Source: Streptomyces rishiriensis (lineage in GTDB: Bacteria; Actinomycetota; Actinomycetes; Streptomycetales; Streptomycetaceae). Taken from it: a stretch of 64,000 nucleotides of DNA. The stretch lies in assembly GCF_003112535.1 (NCBI RefSeq), contig NZ_BEWA01000021.1:90136-154135 (forward strand), read 5' to 3'. Positions 1-8,444 of this stretch are shown here, piece after piece (position 1 is the first letter of the stretch; every line of letters begins with the position of its first letter). Position numbers and translations under genes: made by a program. The notes under the pieces were generated by a model. It did not search any database. It worked only from the letters and a program-made list of their open reading frames with translations, and had not been told where the DNA came from.

Positions 1-772
1 CCAGCGAGGCGTCGGTCCGGGCGACCGTCACCAGCACCTCGCCCTGCGCGGAGACCGCCGCCGGGGCCGGCCGCGAGGCGCCCGCGCCGCTGCGCCCGGC
101 CCCGATGCCGGTGCCGAAGGTGCGGCGGACGATCGCGAAGGCGTGGTCGAGCTGGGCCTCGACGTCACCCTGCCCGCCCGCCCTGAGCCAGCGCCGCAGC
201 ACGTGGTTGTGGGCGGTGACCACGGCGGACGCGGCGACCTCGGCCAGCAGCGGATCGTCGTTGGCGTCGTCGTCGTGCGCGTGCTCGTCGAAGTGGCCGA
301 GCAGGTAGCGGGTGAAGAGGCGCTCGTAGCGGGCCACCGACGCGATCTCCGCCTCGCGCAGCGTGGGCACCTCGCGCGTCAGCTTGTAGCGGGCGACCGA
401 GATCTCCGGCCGGGCCGCGTACATCTTCATGACCTCTTTGATGCCACGGCACACCGTGTCGAGCGGATGCTCGTGCGCGGGGGCCGCGTTCAGGACGGCC
501 TCCGCCCGGATCAGGGTGTCGTCGTGGTCGGGGAAGATCGCCTCTTCCTTGGAGCGGAAGTGCCGGAAGAAGGTGCGGCGGGCGACCCCGGCCGCGGCCG
601 CGATCTCGTCGACCGTGGTCGCCTCGTATCCCTTGGTCGAGAACAGCTCCATGGCCGCGGCCGCCAGTTCTCGGCGCATCTTGAGCCGTTGGGCGGCCGC
701 GCGGCTGCCCGCGGCGCTCTCGGGCGCGTCGGACGTGACGGGTGTGCGTGAGGACCTGGCGGGCTGGGACAT
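1..772 (-). CDS. TetR/AcrR family transcriptional regulator (C-terminus cut by window edge)
   Basis: About 257 residues are visible and the stop lies beyond base 1. An Arg/Ala-rich lead of about 30 residues precedes a TetR_N domain (about residues 30-80): RRELAAAAMELFSTKGYEAT, then a helix-turn-helix TTVDEIAAAAGVARRTFFRHF followed by RSKEEAIF. The rest is the helical ligand-binding half typical of the family. ATG at 772-770 is the first in-frame ATG before the domain. It lies 136 bp downstream of the 3-hydroxyacyl-CoA dehydrogenase on the same strand. From memory, a TetR gene in this position next to such a dehydrogenase borders the crotonyl-CoA carboxylase/reductase (ccr) region in Streptomyces, so control of acyl-CoA metabolism is a reasonable inference. 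Family call is firm; the ligand is unknown. Confidence 0.9.
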   Translation of the reverse strand, partial: MSQPARSSRTPVTSDAPESAAGSRAAAQRLKMRRELAAAAMELFSTKGYEATTVDEIAAAAGVARRTFFRHFRSKEEAIFPDHDDTLIRAEAVLNAAPAHEHPLDTVCRGIKEVMKMYAARPEISVARYKLTREVPTLREAEIASVARYERLFTRYLLGHFDEHAHDDDANDDPLLAEVAASAVVTAHNHVLRRWLRAGGQGDVEAQLDHAFAIVRRTFGTGIGAGRSGAGASRPAPAAVSAQGEVLVTVARTDASL

Positions 773-908
773 GACCTGAACGTACTGCATGTGCGCAGCT
801 CGGTGCGCAGGTCCGGGTCCTGCCCGGCCCCCGGCGCGCGGGGGCCCGCCGGCGGGCCCGAGCAGCCCGCCCCAGTCCCCGCGCGCCGGGCGCCGGTCGC
901 CGGGCCCG

Positions 909-2714
909 TCAGCGGCGGGCATATTCGCGGAAGCCGCGGCCGGTCTTGCGGCCGAGGCAGCCCGCGGCCACCAGGTGCTCCAGGAGCGGGGCCGGAGCCA
1001 GTCCCGGGTCGCGGAACTCGCGGTGCAGGACCTTCTCGATGGCGAGCGAGACGTCGAGCCCGACGACGTCCAGCAGCTCGAAGGGGCCCATCGGGTAGCC
1101 GCCGCCCAGCTTCATCGCCGCGTCGATGTCGTCGAGGGTCGCGTAGTGCTCCTGCACCATCTTGATCGCGTTGTTGAGGTACGGGAAGAGCAGCGCGTTC
1201 ACGATGAAGCCGGCGCGGTCCCCGCAGTCGACGGCGTGCTTCTTGATCCGGGCGCACACCTCGCGGACCGTGGCGTGGACGTCGTCGGCCGTCAGCACCG
1301 TGCGGACCACCTCGACCAGCTTCATCGCCGGAGCGGGGTTGAAGAAGTGCATCCCGATCACGTCCTGCGGGCGCGAGGTGGCGCGGGCGCAGGCGACGAC
1401 CGGCAGCGAGGAGGTCGTCGTGGCGAGGACCGCGCCGGGCTTGCAGACCTTGTCCAGGGCGGCGAACAGCTGCTGCTTGACCTCCAGGTCCTCGGCGACC
1501 GCCTCCAGGGCGAGGTCGACGTCGGCGAACGCGTCGTAGGAGCCGGCCGGGGTGATCCGGTCCAGGATCTGGGCGGCGGCCTCCGCGGTCAGCCTGCCCT
1601 TGTCGACCGAGCGGGCGAGCGACGTGCCGATCCGGGCCTTGGCGGTCTGCGCCTTCTCCTCGCTGCGGGCGGCGAGGACGACGTCGTAGCCGGCCTTGGC
1701 GAAGACCTCGGCGATGCCGGAGGCCATGGTGCCCGAGCCCGCGACCCCGACCGAGGCGACCGGGCGGCCCGCGGTCCCGGCTCCGCCGGACCGGGGCGTC
1801 AGCGCGTCCGGGACGACCGTCGCGCTGCCGGGGGCGTCGTAGGTGTAGAAGCCGCGGCCCGACTTACGGCCCGTCAGACCGGCCTCGCTGAGCTGCTTGA
1901 GGATGGGGGCGGGTGCGTGCAGCCGGTCGCGGGACTCGGCGTACATGGCCTCCAGGACCGTGCGGGCGGTGTCCACGCCGATCAGGTCCAGCAGCGCGAG
2001 CGGGCCCATCGGCAGCCCGCAGCCCAGCCGCATCGCGGCGTCGATGTCCTCGCGGGAGGCATAGCGGGCCTCGTACATCGCGGCCGCCTGGTTGAGATAG
2101 CCGAACAGCAGGCCGTCCGCGACGAAGCCGGGCCGGTCGCCCACCGCGACGGGCTCCTTGCCGAGGTCGAGGGCCAGCTCGGTGACGGCGGCGACGGCGG
2201 CGGGCGCGGTCAGCACCGAGGAGACCACCTCGACCAGCTTCATGGCCGGCGCCGGGTTGAAGAAGTGCAGCCCCAACACCCGCTCCGGGCGGGCCGATTC
2301 GGCGGCGAGGCGGGTGACGGAGAGCGCGTTGGTGCCGGTGGCCAGGATCGTCTCGGGCCGCACGACCGAGTCCAGCTCACGGAAGATCTGCTGCTTGATC
2401 TCGTACGACTCGGGGGCCACCTCGATGACCAGGTCGGCGTCGGCGGCCGTGCCCAGGTCGGTGGAGACGCGGACGCGGGCCAGGACGGCCGTGCGCTCCT
2501 GCTCGGTGAGCCGGCCGCGCTGCACGGCGCGGGCGGTGGAGGCCTCCAGCGCGGCGAGGGACCGCGCGGCCTGGGCCTCGCTGACGTCGACGCCGATCAC
2601 CGTGCGGCCGGCCTTGGCGAGGACCTCGGCGATGCCGGTGCCCATGGTGCCGAGGCCGATGACGGCGATCGTCCGGAGCGGGGACAGAGGGGTGTCGGAC
2701 AGGGGAGCGGCCAT
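909..2714 (-). CDS. 3-hydroxyacyl-CoA dehydrogenase, tandem-duplicated (601 aa)
   Basis: NAD(H)-dependent oxidation of 3-hydroxyacyl-CoA (or reduction of acetoacetyl-CoA) in beta-oxidation or C4 acyl-CoA metabolism. The protein is two complete dehydrogenase units in tandem. Unit 1 has the Rossmann loop GLGTMGTG at residues 20-27; unit 2 has GSGTMASG near residue 325. Each unit carries the HFFNPAPAMKLVEVV segment and ends with a GRKSGRGFY / GRKTGRGFR dimerisation-domain signature. The usual bacterial enzyme is about 285-320 residues, so 601 residues reflect fusion or duplication, as in other streptomycete homologues. ATG at 2714 follows GGAG at a good distance. No enoyl-CoA hydratase domain is present, so it is not a full FadB. 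Confidence 0.93.
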   Translation of the reverse strand: MAAPLSDTPLSPLRTIAVIGLGTMGTGIAEVLAKAGRTVIGVDVSEAQAARSLAALEASTARAVQRGRLTEQERTAVLARVRVSTDLGTAADADLVIEVAPESYEIKQQIFRELDSVVRPETILATGTNALSVTRLAAESARPERVLGLHFFNPAPAMKLVEVVSSVLTAPAAVAAVTELALDLGKEPVAVGDRPGFVADGLLFGYLNQAAAMYEARYASREDIDAAMRLGCGLPMGPLALLDLIGVDTARTVLEAMYAESRDRLHAPAPILKQLSEAGLTGRKSGRGFYTYDAPGSATVVPDALTPRSGGAGTAGRPVASVGVAGSGTMASGIAEVFAKAGYDVVLAARSEEKAQTAKARIGTSLARSVDKGRLTAEAAAQILDRITPAGSYDAFADVDLALEAVAEDLEVKQQLFAALDKVCKPGAVLATTTSSLPVVACARATSRPQDVIGMHFFNPAPAMKLVEVVRTVLTADDVHATVREVCARIKKHAVDCGDRAGFIVNALLFPYLNNAIKMVQEHYATLDDIDAAMKLGGGYPMGPFELLDVVGLDVSLAIEKVLHREFRDPGLAPAPLLEHLVAAGCLGRKTGRGFREYARR

Positions 2715-3091
2715 CGCGGGACTCCAGGAATGAGGTGACGACTGGGAACGCGCCCGGGTGCGCCGGAGAGGCCTCTGCGAGGCCCGGGCGCACCGGGTGC
2801 ACGGAAAGGGGTGCGGGTGTTGCCGGGCTGCGAGCGCACACGCCCGGTGCCGTCGCCGTGGGCGTGCACACGCCCGGAGACGAACGGCGGATCCGACCGG
2901 CCCTGTCCCGTGGCCGGGTCGTACAGCGGTACACGTGGTACCGAACCGACATCTCGCGGCGACTGCGTCACCAGGCCGCCACGAGGAGGTGCTGCGAGTG
3001 GGTGACTCGCTCGTATGAGCTTAACCGGTGGGTAACGAGCGCGCCAGCCCCCGTTTCTGTGACGTGTTCCGCACCGGTTCACGCACACGGG
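2715..3091. other. Intergenic region with candidate operator sequences
   Basis: No credible gene. It holds the upstream region of the leftward dehydrogenase. Two palindromic elements stand out: CGGTAC-N5-GTACCG at 2927-2943, and the near-palindrome TTAACCGGTGGGTAA at 3021-3035. Either could bind the adjacent TetR protein or another dimeric regulator. Codon bias in all frames is poor for this genome. Confidence 0.45.
2927..2943. promoter_or_regulatory. Candidate operator CGGTAC-N5-GTACCG
   Basis: Perfect 6-bp arms separated by ACGTG, about 215 bp upstream of the 3-hydroxyacyl-CoA dehydrogenase start and in the only gap serving that gene. Size and symmetry suit a TetR-type dimer, and the adjacent TetR regulator is the obvious candidate. 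This is inference from symmetry and position only. Confidence 0.35.
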
Positions 3092-3415
3092 TCACGCGTC
3101 GGGCCACGCGTCGGGCGCCGGGGCGGCCCCGCCCCGGTTGCCGCCCTGGGCGCCGTCGCGGCGCGGGCGCAGGTGCAGATACAGCGTCACGCAGACGCCG
3201 AGCCCCGCCACGCACACCGAGGCCATCCCGACGTACACGCCCGCGAGGACGGGACGGGCGGGCAGTTGCCAGACGGCCACGCCGACCGCGGCGAGGCAGC
3301 AGGCGACGAGGACGTGGATGACCGTCCGCAGGGCGAGGAGCCGACGGCGTTCCGTCCGGCCGTCGGGTGTCTCGTGCGCGGTGTTCTTCTCCGCGGGGGT
3401 GCCGTGAGTCGCCAT
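3092..3415 (-). CDS. Small two-helix membrane protein (107 aa)
   Basis: A hydrophilic Arg/Thr-rich N-terminus of about 28 residues is followed by two hydrophobic helices: about residues 30-50 (VIHVLVACCLAAVGVAVW) and 55-80 (VLAGVYVGMASVCVAGLGV). A basic Gly/Ala-rich tail follows. This pattern suggests an integral membrane protein with two crossings. No catalytic motif or named family is recognised. The ATG at 3415 gives a hydrophilic start with no signal peptidase site. It is isolated between longer gaps on the same strand as its neighbours. Codon use fits a real gene. Confidence 0.6.
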   Translation of the reverse strand: MATHGTPAEKNTAHETPDGRTERRRLLALRTVIHVLVACCLAAVGVAVWQLPARPVLAGVYVGMASVCVAGLGVCVTLYLHLRPRRDGAQGGNRGGAAPAPDAWPDA

Positions 3416-3582
3416 CGTCGTGCTGTGTCCGTTCTCGGGCGGGGGCGGGGTGATGCGGTGGGGGGTTCGCCGAGCGGGGGGTGCGCCGGAGCGCGGGCCG
3501 CGGGCGCGCGCGTGGGGGGGCGGCGCGCCGGGTGCCGCCGCACCCCGGGCCGGAGCCGGGGGAGCGGCGGCTGTTCAGCACG

Positions 3583-4041
3583 TCAGCCGGCCAGCGCCTC
3601 CGCGCCGTCCAGCTGCGCGACGATGGGCCGGCCGCCGCGGGCGGGCGTGCCGACGCCGCCCTCCTTGCGTCGGACGCGCCCCTCCTGGCCGCTTCTGTCG
3701 CTCTCCGGCCGCCGGTCCGCCGCCGGGGCGGCCGCGGGCCGGGTGCGCTCCCCGTGGAGCACCCGGCCGAGCAGGACCAGGCGGGCGATCGACTCGTCCG
3801 ACAGGTGCCGCAGGGCGAGCAGGGCGCGTCCCGTGACGGACTGCGCGCGCGCGGTCGCGTCGAAGTAGAGCGGCGACGCCCAGGGAGCGGCGGCGGGATC
3901 GCCTCCGGCTGCCCTGCGGCCGATCTCGGCCGTGATGTCCTCCAGGTACCGGGCATCGTGCTCCAGCCACTCCTGGGGAGTGGGCGGAGCGGCATGGTCG
4001 ATCAGACGCGCCTTGCGGCGGTACGCCGTCGGATGGGTCAT
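3583..4041 (-). CDS. Hypothetical protein coupled to sigma-region-4-like regulator (152 aa)
   Basis: The start ATG (4041-4039) overlaps the stop of the upstream gene in an ATGA arrangement, so translation is probably coupled and the two proteins are likely partners. The N-terminal about 95 residues look folded and helical (PPTPQEWLEHDARYLEDITA; LLALRHLSDESIARLVLLGR). The C-terminal 50 residues are charged, low-complexity and Pro/Arg-rich. No known domain is recognised. Position suggests an accessory or modulator for the sigma-like protein, but nothing in the sequence proves that. Confidence 0.7.
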   Translation of the reverse strand: MTHPTAYRRKARLIDHAAPPTPQEWLEHDARYLEDITAEIGRRAAGGDPAAAPWASPLYFDATARAQSVTGRALLALRHLSDESIARLVLLGRVLHGERTRPAAAPAADRRPESDRSGQEGRVRRKEGGVGTPARGGRPIVAQLDGAEALAG

Positions 4042-4607
4042 GGCTTCTCCTTCCTTCTGTGGATCTCCACGTCGAAGAAGCCCCTCTGGAGCTCCTCCAC
4101 ACAGACGCCGGCGGATGTCAGACGGGCCCTGGCCCGGCTCATGACCTTGCTGCTCCAGCCCTGGGAGCGGCCCAGCACCTCGGCGGTCCTGGCGTTGGTC
4201 CACCCGTGGAAGGCGATGAGCCGGTAGACCGCCCGGTCCGGCTGCGGGAGGGCGTCGACCGCGGCCAGCCACGGCTGGAACCCGTCGTCCACCTCGCCGA
4301 ACCGGAAGCCGTAGAGCGAGACCAGCGGGACGAGGTGGATCTCGCACGGGCCGCAGCAGTTCTGACGCACCCTCAGGTCGTCGGCCGCGAGCTGCATGCT
4401 CACGTCCATCAGCCGCTCGTACGCCTCCTGCACGCCGGTCCCGGCGGGCAGCAGGGGCAGCGTCCTGGCGAACGCCTCCTGCGTGAGGGCCGTGACGTTG
4501 CAGCGAGGGTCGTCGTAGGCCTCGAACGTGTCGAACTGCACCTTGTGGAACAGGCTGCGTATCAGTTCCGTGTGGTGGGACGGGTCGAGTGTCAAAGTAG
4601 GACTCAT
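4038..4607 (-). CDS. Regulator with sigma-70 region-4-like helix-turn-helix (189 aa)
   Basis: The C-terminal half has the hallmark of sigma-70 region 4: LPQPDRAVYRLIAFHGWTN, then ARTAEVLGRSQGWSSKVMSR and ARARL. There is no recognisable region 2, which binds the -10 element and core polymerase. The N-terminal about 100 residues instead contain a Cys cluster (QNCCGPCE, about residues 97-104) that could bind metal or sense redox. It is therefore best called sigma-like or a DNA-binding regulator, not a working ECF sigma. ATG at 4607 has only a weak upstream purine stretch. First gene of a two-gene unit with the downstream coupled protein. Confidence 0.7.
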   Translation of the reverse strand: MSPTLTLDPSHHTELIRSLFHKVQFDTFEAYDDPRCNVTALTQEAFARTLPLLPAGTGVQEAYERLMDVSMQLAADDLRVRQNCCGPCEIHLVPLVSLYGFRFGEVDDGFQPWLAAVDALPQPDRAVYRLIAFHGWTNARTAEVLGRSQGWSSKVMSRARARLTSAGVCVEELQRGFFDVEIHRRKEKP

Positions 4608-5119
4608 TTTGTTCAGGGCCCTTCGGACAAAACGATGGCGCCGCCGGCGCCTCGGTGCAGGAGCTCATCGGCTCGCATCGATGGGTCACATCATCAGGGG
4701 GGTGTCCCAGGACCCTTTCCTGGGCGCCCCGGACACCACCTGACGACGCGTTACTTATCAGTAGCAACGTTCCCGCCGCACTGTTGAACGGGGATAGTAC
4801 TGATGCTCGTAGCCACCCCTTTCCGCCCGTTGGATTCGCTATAGCGAACAAACTTGATCTCCGGTCGGCCGAACCTGACCGCCGCTGATCGAAGGTGCCC
4901 TCCGGGCCCGGCTCCGCCGTCCCGGACGCCCGTCATCGCCGCACGTCACCGGCCGGAGGCGCGGTGGGCCCGGCCCGGTCGCAAGCGGTCCCGAGCGGGA
5001 CGAAGCGTGCGTTTGCGCGGTCTTCCCGGCATCGACCGAGGCACGGGTCATGCGCCCGGTTGTGCCCCCGTGCGCCGCTGCGCGCCGTACGGCCCCGGAG
5101 CCTGTCCTAGGCTCGGCAC
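4608..5119. other. 512-bp intergenic region with AT-richer core and perfect palindrome
   Basis: No coding frame with Streptomyces codon bias was found. It separates divergent genes and is locally AT-richer at 4750-4860. It carries the perfect 14-bp palindrome TTCGCTATAGCGAA at 4835-4848. A nested inverted repeat also occurs: ATCAGTA at 4757-4763 matches TACTGAT at 4798-4804, with CGTTC and GAACG inside. These look regulatory or like the remnant of a lost operon. Confidence 0.5.
4835..4848. promoter_or_regulatory. Perfect 14-bp palindrome TTCGCTATAGCGAA
   Basis: The sequence is identical to its reverse complement and sits in an AT-richer gap between divergent genes, about 230 bp from the left gene and 270 bp from the right one. 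Its form (TTCGC ... GCGAA) resembles operators of IclR-family regulators. No IclR gene is in the window, so it may be served from elsewhere or be a relic. Confidence 0.5.
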
Positions 5120-5695
5120 ATGGACGAAGAGTTGCGATCCCTCACGGAGCGCTTACGGCGCGAGTCCGGCGCGACGCCCGCGTACGAGCGGCTGGCGGGC
5201 GCCGCGGACCCCGACGAACTGGCGGACGTGCTCACCGAGCCGGGGCAGCCCCTGTGGGCCAGGGAACTGGCCGCGTTCCGGCTCGGACTCGCAGGCGACC
5301 GACGGGCCTTCGAGACGCTCGTCCTGCTGCTCAACCACCGGGACCCCCCGCGCTGCGCCTCCGCCGCCCACGCGCTCGCCCGCCTCGGCGACCCCCGCAC
5401 CGCCCGCGCCGCGGCCGCCCTGGCCACCAACGAACTGCGCGTCGCCTACGCCCTGCATCCCGTCCGGCTGCTGGTGGAACTGCGCGCGCCCGAGTCGGTG
5501 CCCGCGCTGATCACGACGCTGCAGCGGCGGCTGCGGCCGCACGACCCCTACCGGCGGGTGGCCCTCGCCTGCGTCGAGGGGCTGGGCGCGCTGGGCGACG
5601 GCCGGGCCCGGCCGGTGCTGAACGACGCCATGGCCCACCCGGTGCTCGCACAGGCTGCCGTGCACGCCCTCGCGCGGATCCCCCGGCAGCGGTGA
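5120..5695 (+). CDS. HEAT-repeat protein (191 aa)
   Basis: An all-helical protein with repeated pairs of amphipathic helices of the PBS-lyase/HEAT type: ARELAAFRLGLAGDRRAFETL, CASAAHALARLGDPRTARAA, then VRLLVELRAPESVPALITTL and VALACVEGLGALGDGRARPV. Such solenoids are binding scaffolds, and no catalytic residues are apparent. The ATG at 5120 opens directly into the first helix. It converges on the GNAT gene with only 7 bp between stop codons, so the two transcripts probably overlap. Confidence 0.8.
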   Translation: MDEELRSLTERLRRESGATPAYERLAGAADPDELADVLTEPGQPLWARELAAFRLGLAGDRRAFETLVLLLNHRDPPRCASAAHALARLGDPRTARAAAALATNELRVAYALHPVRLLVELRAPESVPALITTLQRRLRPHDPYRRVALACVEGLGALGDGRARPVLNDAMAHPVLAQAAVHALARIPRQR

Positions 5696-5702
5696 CGCAC
5701 CC

Positions 5703-6227
5703 TCAAGGAGCCGCGCGGAAGGAGCCTGTCAGGGGCAGGCGTCCCCGACGGCGCACCTCGGGCACGGCGACTCCCGCCGCCTCGAAGGGCTCCTCGGCGC
5801 CGTCCGCGTGGAACCCGGCACGGGCGTAGAAGCGGCGGGCCGGGGCGTTGTCCCTGAGCACCCAGAGCCGCATGCCGGGGTGCCCCAGGGCCTCGGCCCG
5901 CCGTGCCGCCTCCTCCAGGAGCGCGCGTCCGAGGCCGGTGCCGATGTGCTCGACGGACACATAGAGCGCGCACAACTCGGCCTCGCCAGTGGGGACTTCG
6001 CCGTCCCGGTCAGGGCCGTGGGCGGGCCGGCCCACCACCGTCCCGGCCCGCTCCGCGACCAGGTTCACCACGCCGGGCCCGCCCTGCCCGAAACCGGCCC
6101 TGCGGCGCTCGGCGTCCTCGGCGACGCTCAGCGCGTCCGGGTACGCCTGCGGCATCAGCCCGCGATAGGCCCACTGCCGGCCGCGCACGCGGATCTCCGA
6201 GACGCGCTCGACGTCCGCGAGCACCAT
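5703..6227 (-). CDS. GNAT-family N-acetyltransferase (174 aa)
   Basis: Acetyl-CoA-dependent N-acetyltransferase of unknown acceptor. The core motif-A region is clear: AELCALYVSVEHIGTGLGRALLEEAARRA (beta-4 and the pyrophosphate-binding loop), followed by LWVLRDNAPARRFYARAGF, the usual motif-B and C-terminal signature. The N-terminus (VRGRQWAYRGLMPQAY) matches the subfamily but starts about 10 residues later than usual. The reading frame is open upstream (GDSAAAPPVREM) without a good start, so ATG 6227 is accepted with some doubt. It follows the RidA-like gene by 28 bp, suggesting co-transcription. Confidence 0.85.
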   Translation of the reverse strand: MVLADVERVSEIRVRGRQWAYRGLMPQAYPDALSVAEDAERRRAGFGQGGPGVVNLVAERAGTVVGRPAHGPDRDGEVPTGEAELCALYVSVEHIGTGLGRALLEEAARRAEALGHPGMRLWVLRDNAPARRFYARAGFHADGAEEPFEAAGVAVPEVRRRGRLPLTGSFRAAP

Positions 6228-6255
6228 CTCCCGTACCGGCGGGGCCGCCGCCGAG

Positions 6256-6591
6256 TCACCCGCCCACCACCGCGAACGCCTCGATCTCCATCAGTAACTC
6301 CGGGCGGACCAGCGCCGCGACCTGCACCGCCGAGGCGGCGGGGAGGCGGTCGTCGGCCATGTGCGCGGCCCGGGCCTCGCGGATGGCAGGCATATGGGCC
6401 ATGTCCGTGACGAAGTAGGTGAGTTTGACGACGTCGTCGAAGGTGGCGCCCACGGCGGCCAGACAGCGCCGCAGATTCTCGAAGACCTGCCGGGCCTGCG
6501 CCCGCGGGTCCCCCTCGCCGACCACCGCGCCGTGCTCGTCCATCGCCAACTGGCCGGCCACGGCCACGAATCGGCCCGTGGCCGTCACCAC
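6256..6591 (-). CDS. RidA/YjgF-family protein, start uncertain or N-terminus damaged
   Basis: The family normally deaminates reactive enamine/imine intermediates. The visible core is typical: GRFVAVAGQLAMDEHG, RQVFENLRRCLAAVGATFDDVVKLTYFVTDM and LLMEIEAFAVV. The only in-frame start is GTG at 6591, which gives 111 residues. Upstream the frame stays open and reads ...APDGVAPATQYAH, exactly the segment expected before the VVTATGR strand of RidA proteins, yet has no in-frame start codon. An ATG at 6650 lies in another frame and hits a stop after 21 codons. A one-base frameshift or sequencing error between 6595 and 6650 is likely. Confidence 0.75.
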   Translation of the reverse strand: MVTATGRFVAVAGQLAMDEHGAVVGEGDPRAQARQVFENLRRCLAAVGATFDDVVKLTYFVTDMAHMPAIREARAAHMADDRLPAASAVQVAALVRPELLMEIEAFAVVGG

Positions 6592-6723
6592 ATGCGCGTA
6601 CTGGGTCGCGGGGGCGACGCCGTCGGGGGCGGTCGTCCTGGTTCGCTCATGCGTCCATGGTGGACCGCCTCTCCGACGACGTGCCCGGCGGCCTCCGCGC
6701 CCCCGGCACGGCGGCCGCGCCGC

Positions 6724-8301
6724 TCAGCCGCGGAAGCCCAGCAGCCCGTGCAGCGTCGAGCCGTGGGCCGAGGGCTGCGCGACCTTCGACGCCGGCGGCT
6801 CGGGGTCGGGCTGCGCCGGGCACACCGCGTCGGCCTCGCCGCTCCCGCGCGGCACGACGCCGTCGGCCAGGTACGCCGCCAGGTGCTTGTCCAGGCAGGC
6901 GTTCCCGCTCAGCGTGATGCCGTGGTTCTGGCCGCCCTCCTCGACCACCAGGCTGGAGCCGCGCAGCAGGGCGTGGACCGTCGCGCCGCCCTCGAACGGG
7001 GTGGCCGCGTCGTTCGTCGCCTGGAACAGCAGGACCGGCGGCAGGTCGCCGTTGACGAGGTTCAGTGGAGCCAGGGACCGGGTCGGCCAGAAGGCGCACG
7101 GCGCGTTGTACCAGGCGTTGTTCCAGGTCATGAAGGGCGCCTTGGCGTACACCGACCAGTTGTCCGCGCGCCACTGGTCCCAGTCGCGGGGCCAGGAGGA
7201 GTCCCGGCACTGCACCGAGGTGTAGACGCTGTAGCCGTTGTCCCCCGCCGCGTCGACCGCGGCGAAGTTCTCGTACGCCTCGACCAGCGGGCCGACGTCC
7301 GAGGCGTTCACGTAGGCCGCGAACGCCTCGGCGAGGTGGGGCCAGTAACCGTTGTAGTAACCGCCCGGCATGAAGGTGTCCTCCAGTTCGGAGGCGCCCA
7401 CCTTGCCGCCGGCCGGCTTCTTCGCCAGGGCCGCCCGCATCGCGTACCACTCCGTCTCGACCTGCTCCGGGTCGGCGCCCAGCCTGTAGGTCTTGTCGTG
7501 CCGGGCGATCCAGGCCATCAGGGCGCGGTGACGGTCGTTGAAGGCGAGGTCCTGGGTGAGGTTGTCCTCGTACCAGACGCCGGTCGGGTCGACGATCGAG
7601 TCCAGGACCAGGCGCCGCACCCGCTGCGGGTAGAGCTTGGCGTACACCGCGCCGAGGTAGGTGCCGTACGAGTAGCCGAAGTAGTTCAGCCGCTCGGCGC
7701 CGACCGCGGCGCGGATCGCGTCCATGTCCCGTACGGCGTCGACCGTGTCGATGTACGGCAGGACGTCGGCGTACTTCTTGCCGCAGGCCTCGGCGAAGGA
7801 CCGGGCGCGTTCGAGGCCGGCCCGCTCGATCGCCTCGGTGAGGGGCACGGAGTCGGGGCGGACGGGGGCGAAGTGGCCGGGCCTGCAGTCCAGGGCGGGG
7901 GTGCTCCTGCCCACCCCCCGCGGGTCGAAGCCGATCACGTCGTACTGCGCCGAGACGGCCTTGGGCAGCGCCGAGGCGACGAACCCGGCGAGGCTCAGCC
8001 CCTGGCCGCCGGGCCCGCCGGGGTTGACCAGCAGGGGGCCCTGGTACGTCTTCGCGGTGTGCTGGACGCGTGACAGCGCCAGCGTGATCTGCTTCCCGCC
8101 CGGCCGGGCGTGGTCGAGCGGCACCTTCAGCGACGCGCACTGCAGCGTCGGCCGGTCGGCGACGCCGCAGCTCTTCCAGGCGAGCTTCGCCGCGGAGGCG
8201 GGGGCCGCGGGGTGCGACGGGCTCGCGCCGGCGGGCACGGCCGTGACCGTCCCGGCCACGACTGCGGCGGCGGCGCACAGCACGGCTGCGCGTTTGTTCA
8301 T
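6724..8301 (-). CDS. Secreted alpha/beta hydrolase, TAP-like tripeptidyl aminopeptidase family (525 aa)
   Basis: Probably an exported peptidase or esterase of the SlpD/SlpE/TAP type. The N-terminus has a Sec signal: MNKRAAV then a hydrophobic AAAAVVAGTVTAV and a likely Ala-x-Ala cleavage near residue 26. The alpha/beta hydrolase fold follows, with the oxyanion segment NPGGPGGQG (about 93-101), GFDPRGVG, and nucleophile Ser211 in GYSYG. The C-terminal part contains the TAP-like domain (PPVLLFQATNDAATPFEGG) with the probable acid residue, and EGGQNHGI with the catalytic His. Paired Cys residues in the mature domain fit an extracellular location. ATG 8301 was chosen because it gives the signal peptide. 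Substrate not deducible. Confidence 0.9.
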   Translation of the reverse strand: MNKRAAVLCAAAAVVAGTVTAVPAGASPSHPAAPASAAKLAWKSCGVADRPTLQCASLKVPLDHARPGGKQITLALSRVQHTAKTYQGPLLVNPGGPGGQGLSLAGFVASALPKAVSAQYDVIGFDPRGVGRSTPALDCRPGHFAPVRPDSVPLTEAIERAGLERARSFAEACGKKYADVLPYIDTVDAVRDMDAIRAAVGAERLNYFGYSYGTYLGAVYAKLYPQRVRRLVLDSIVDPTGVWYEDNLTQDLAFNDRHRALMAWIARHDKTYRLGADPEQVETEWYAMRAALAKKPAGGKVGASELEDTFMPGGYYNGYWPHLAEAFAAYVNASDVGPLVEAYENFAAVDAAGDNGYSVYTSVQCRDSSWPRDWDQWRADNWSVYAKAPFMTWNNAWYNAPCAFWPTRSLAPLNLVNGDLPPVLLFQATNDAATPFEGGATVHALLRGSSLVVEEGGQNHGITLSGNACLDKHLAAYLADGVVPRGSGEADAVCPAQPDPEPPASKVAQPSAHGSTLHGLLGFRG

Positions 8302-8444
8302 GGACTGCTCCCGGGACGAAAGGGGCCGGCGACGGCGGACCGCGCAGGTCACGGCCCTTGCCGATCGTCCCGGAAAGATCGTCAGAAAATACCTGTTCTG
8401 AGGCTTATTGACCCGTTCGTGTAGTCGGATGCGCTCTAACGCGC

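Noticed and set aside
789..2738. Long open frames (to 649 codons) antisense to the 3-hydroxyacyl-CoA dehydrogenase
   Set aside because: High-GC coding DNA leaves long open antisense frames; codon bias and domain content are all on the other strand.
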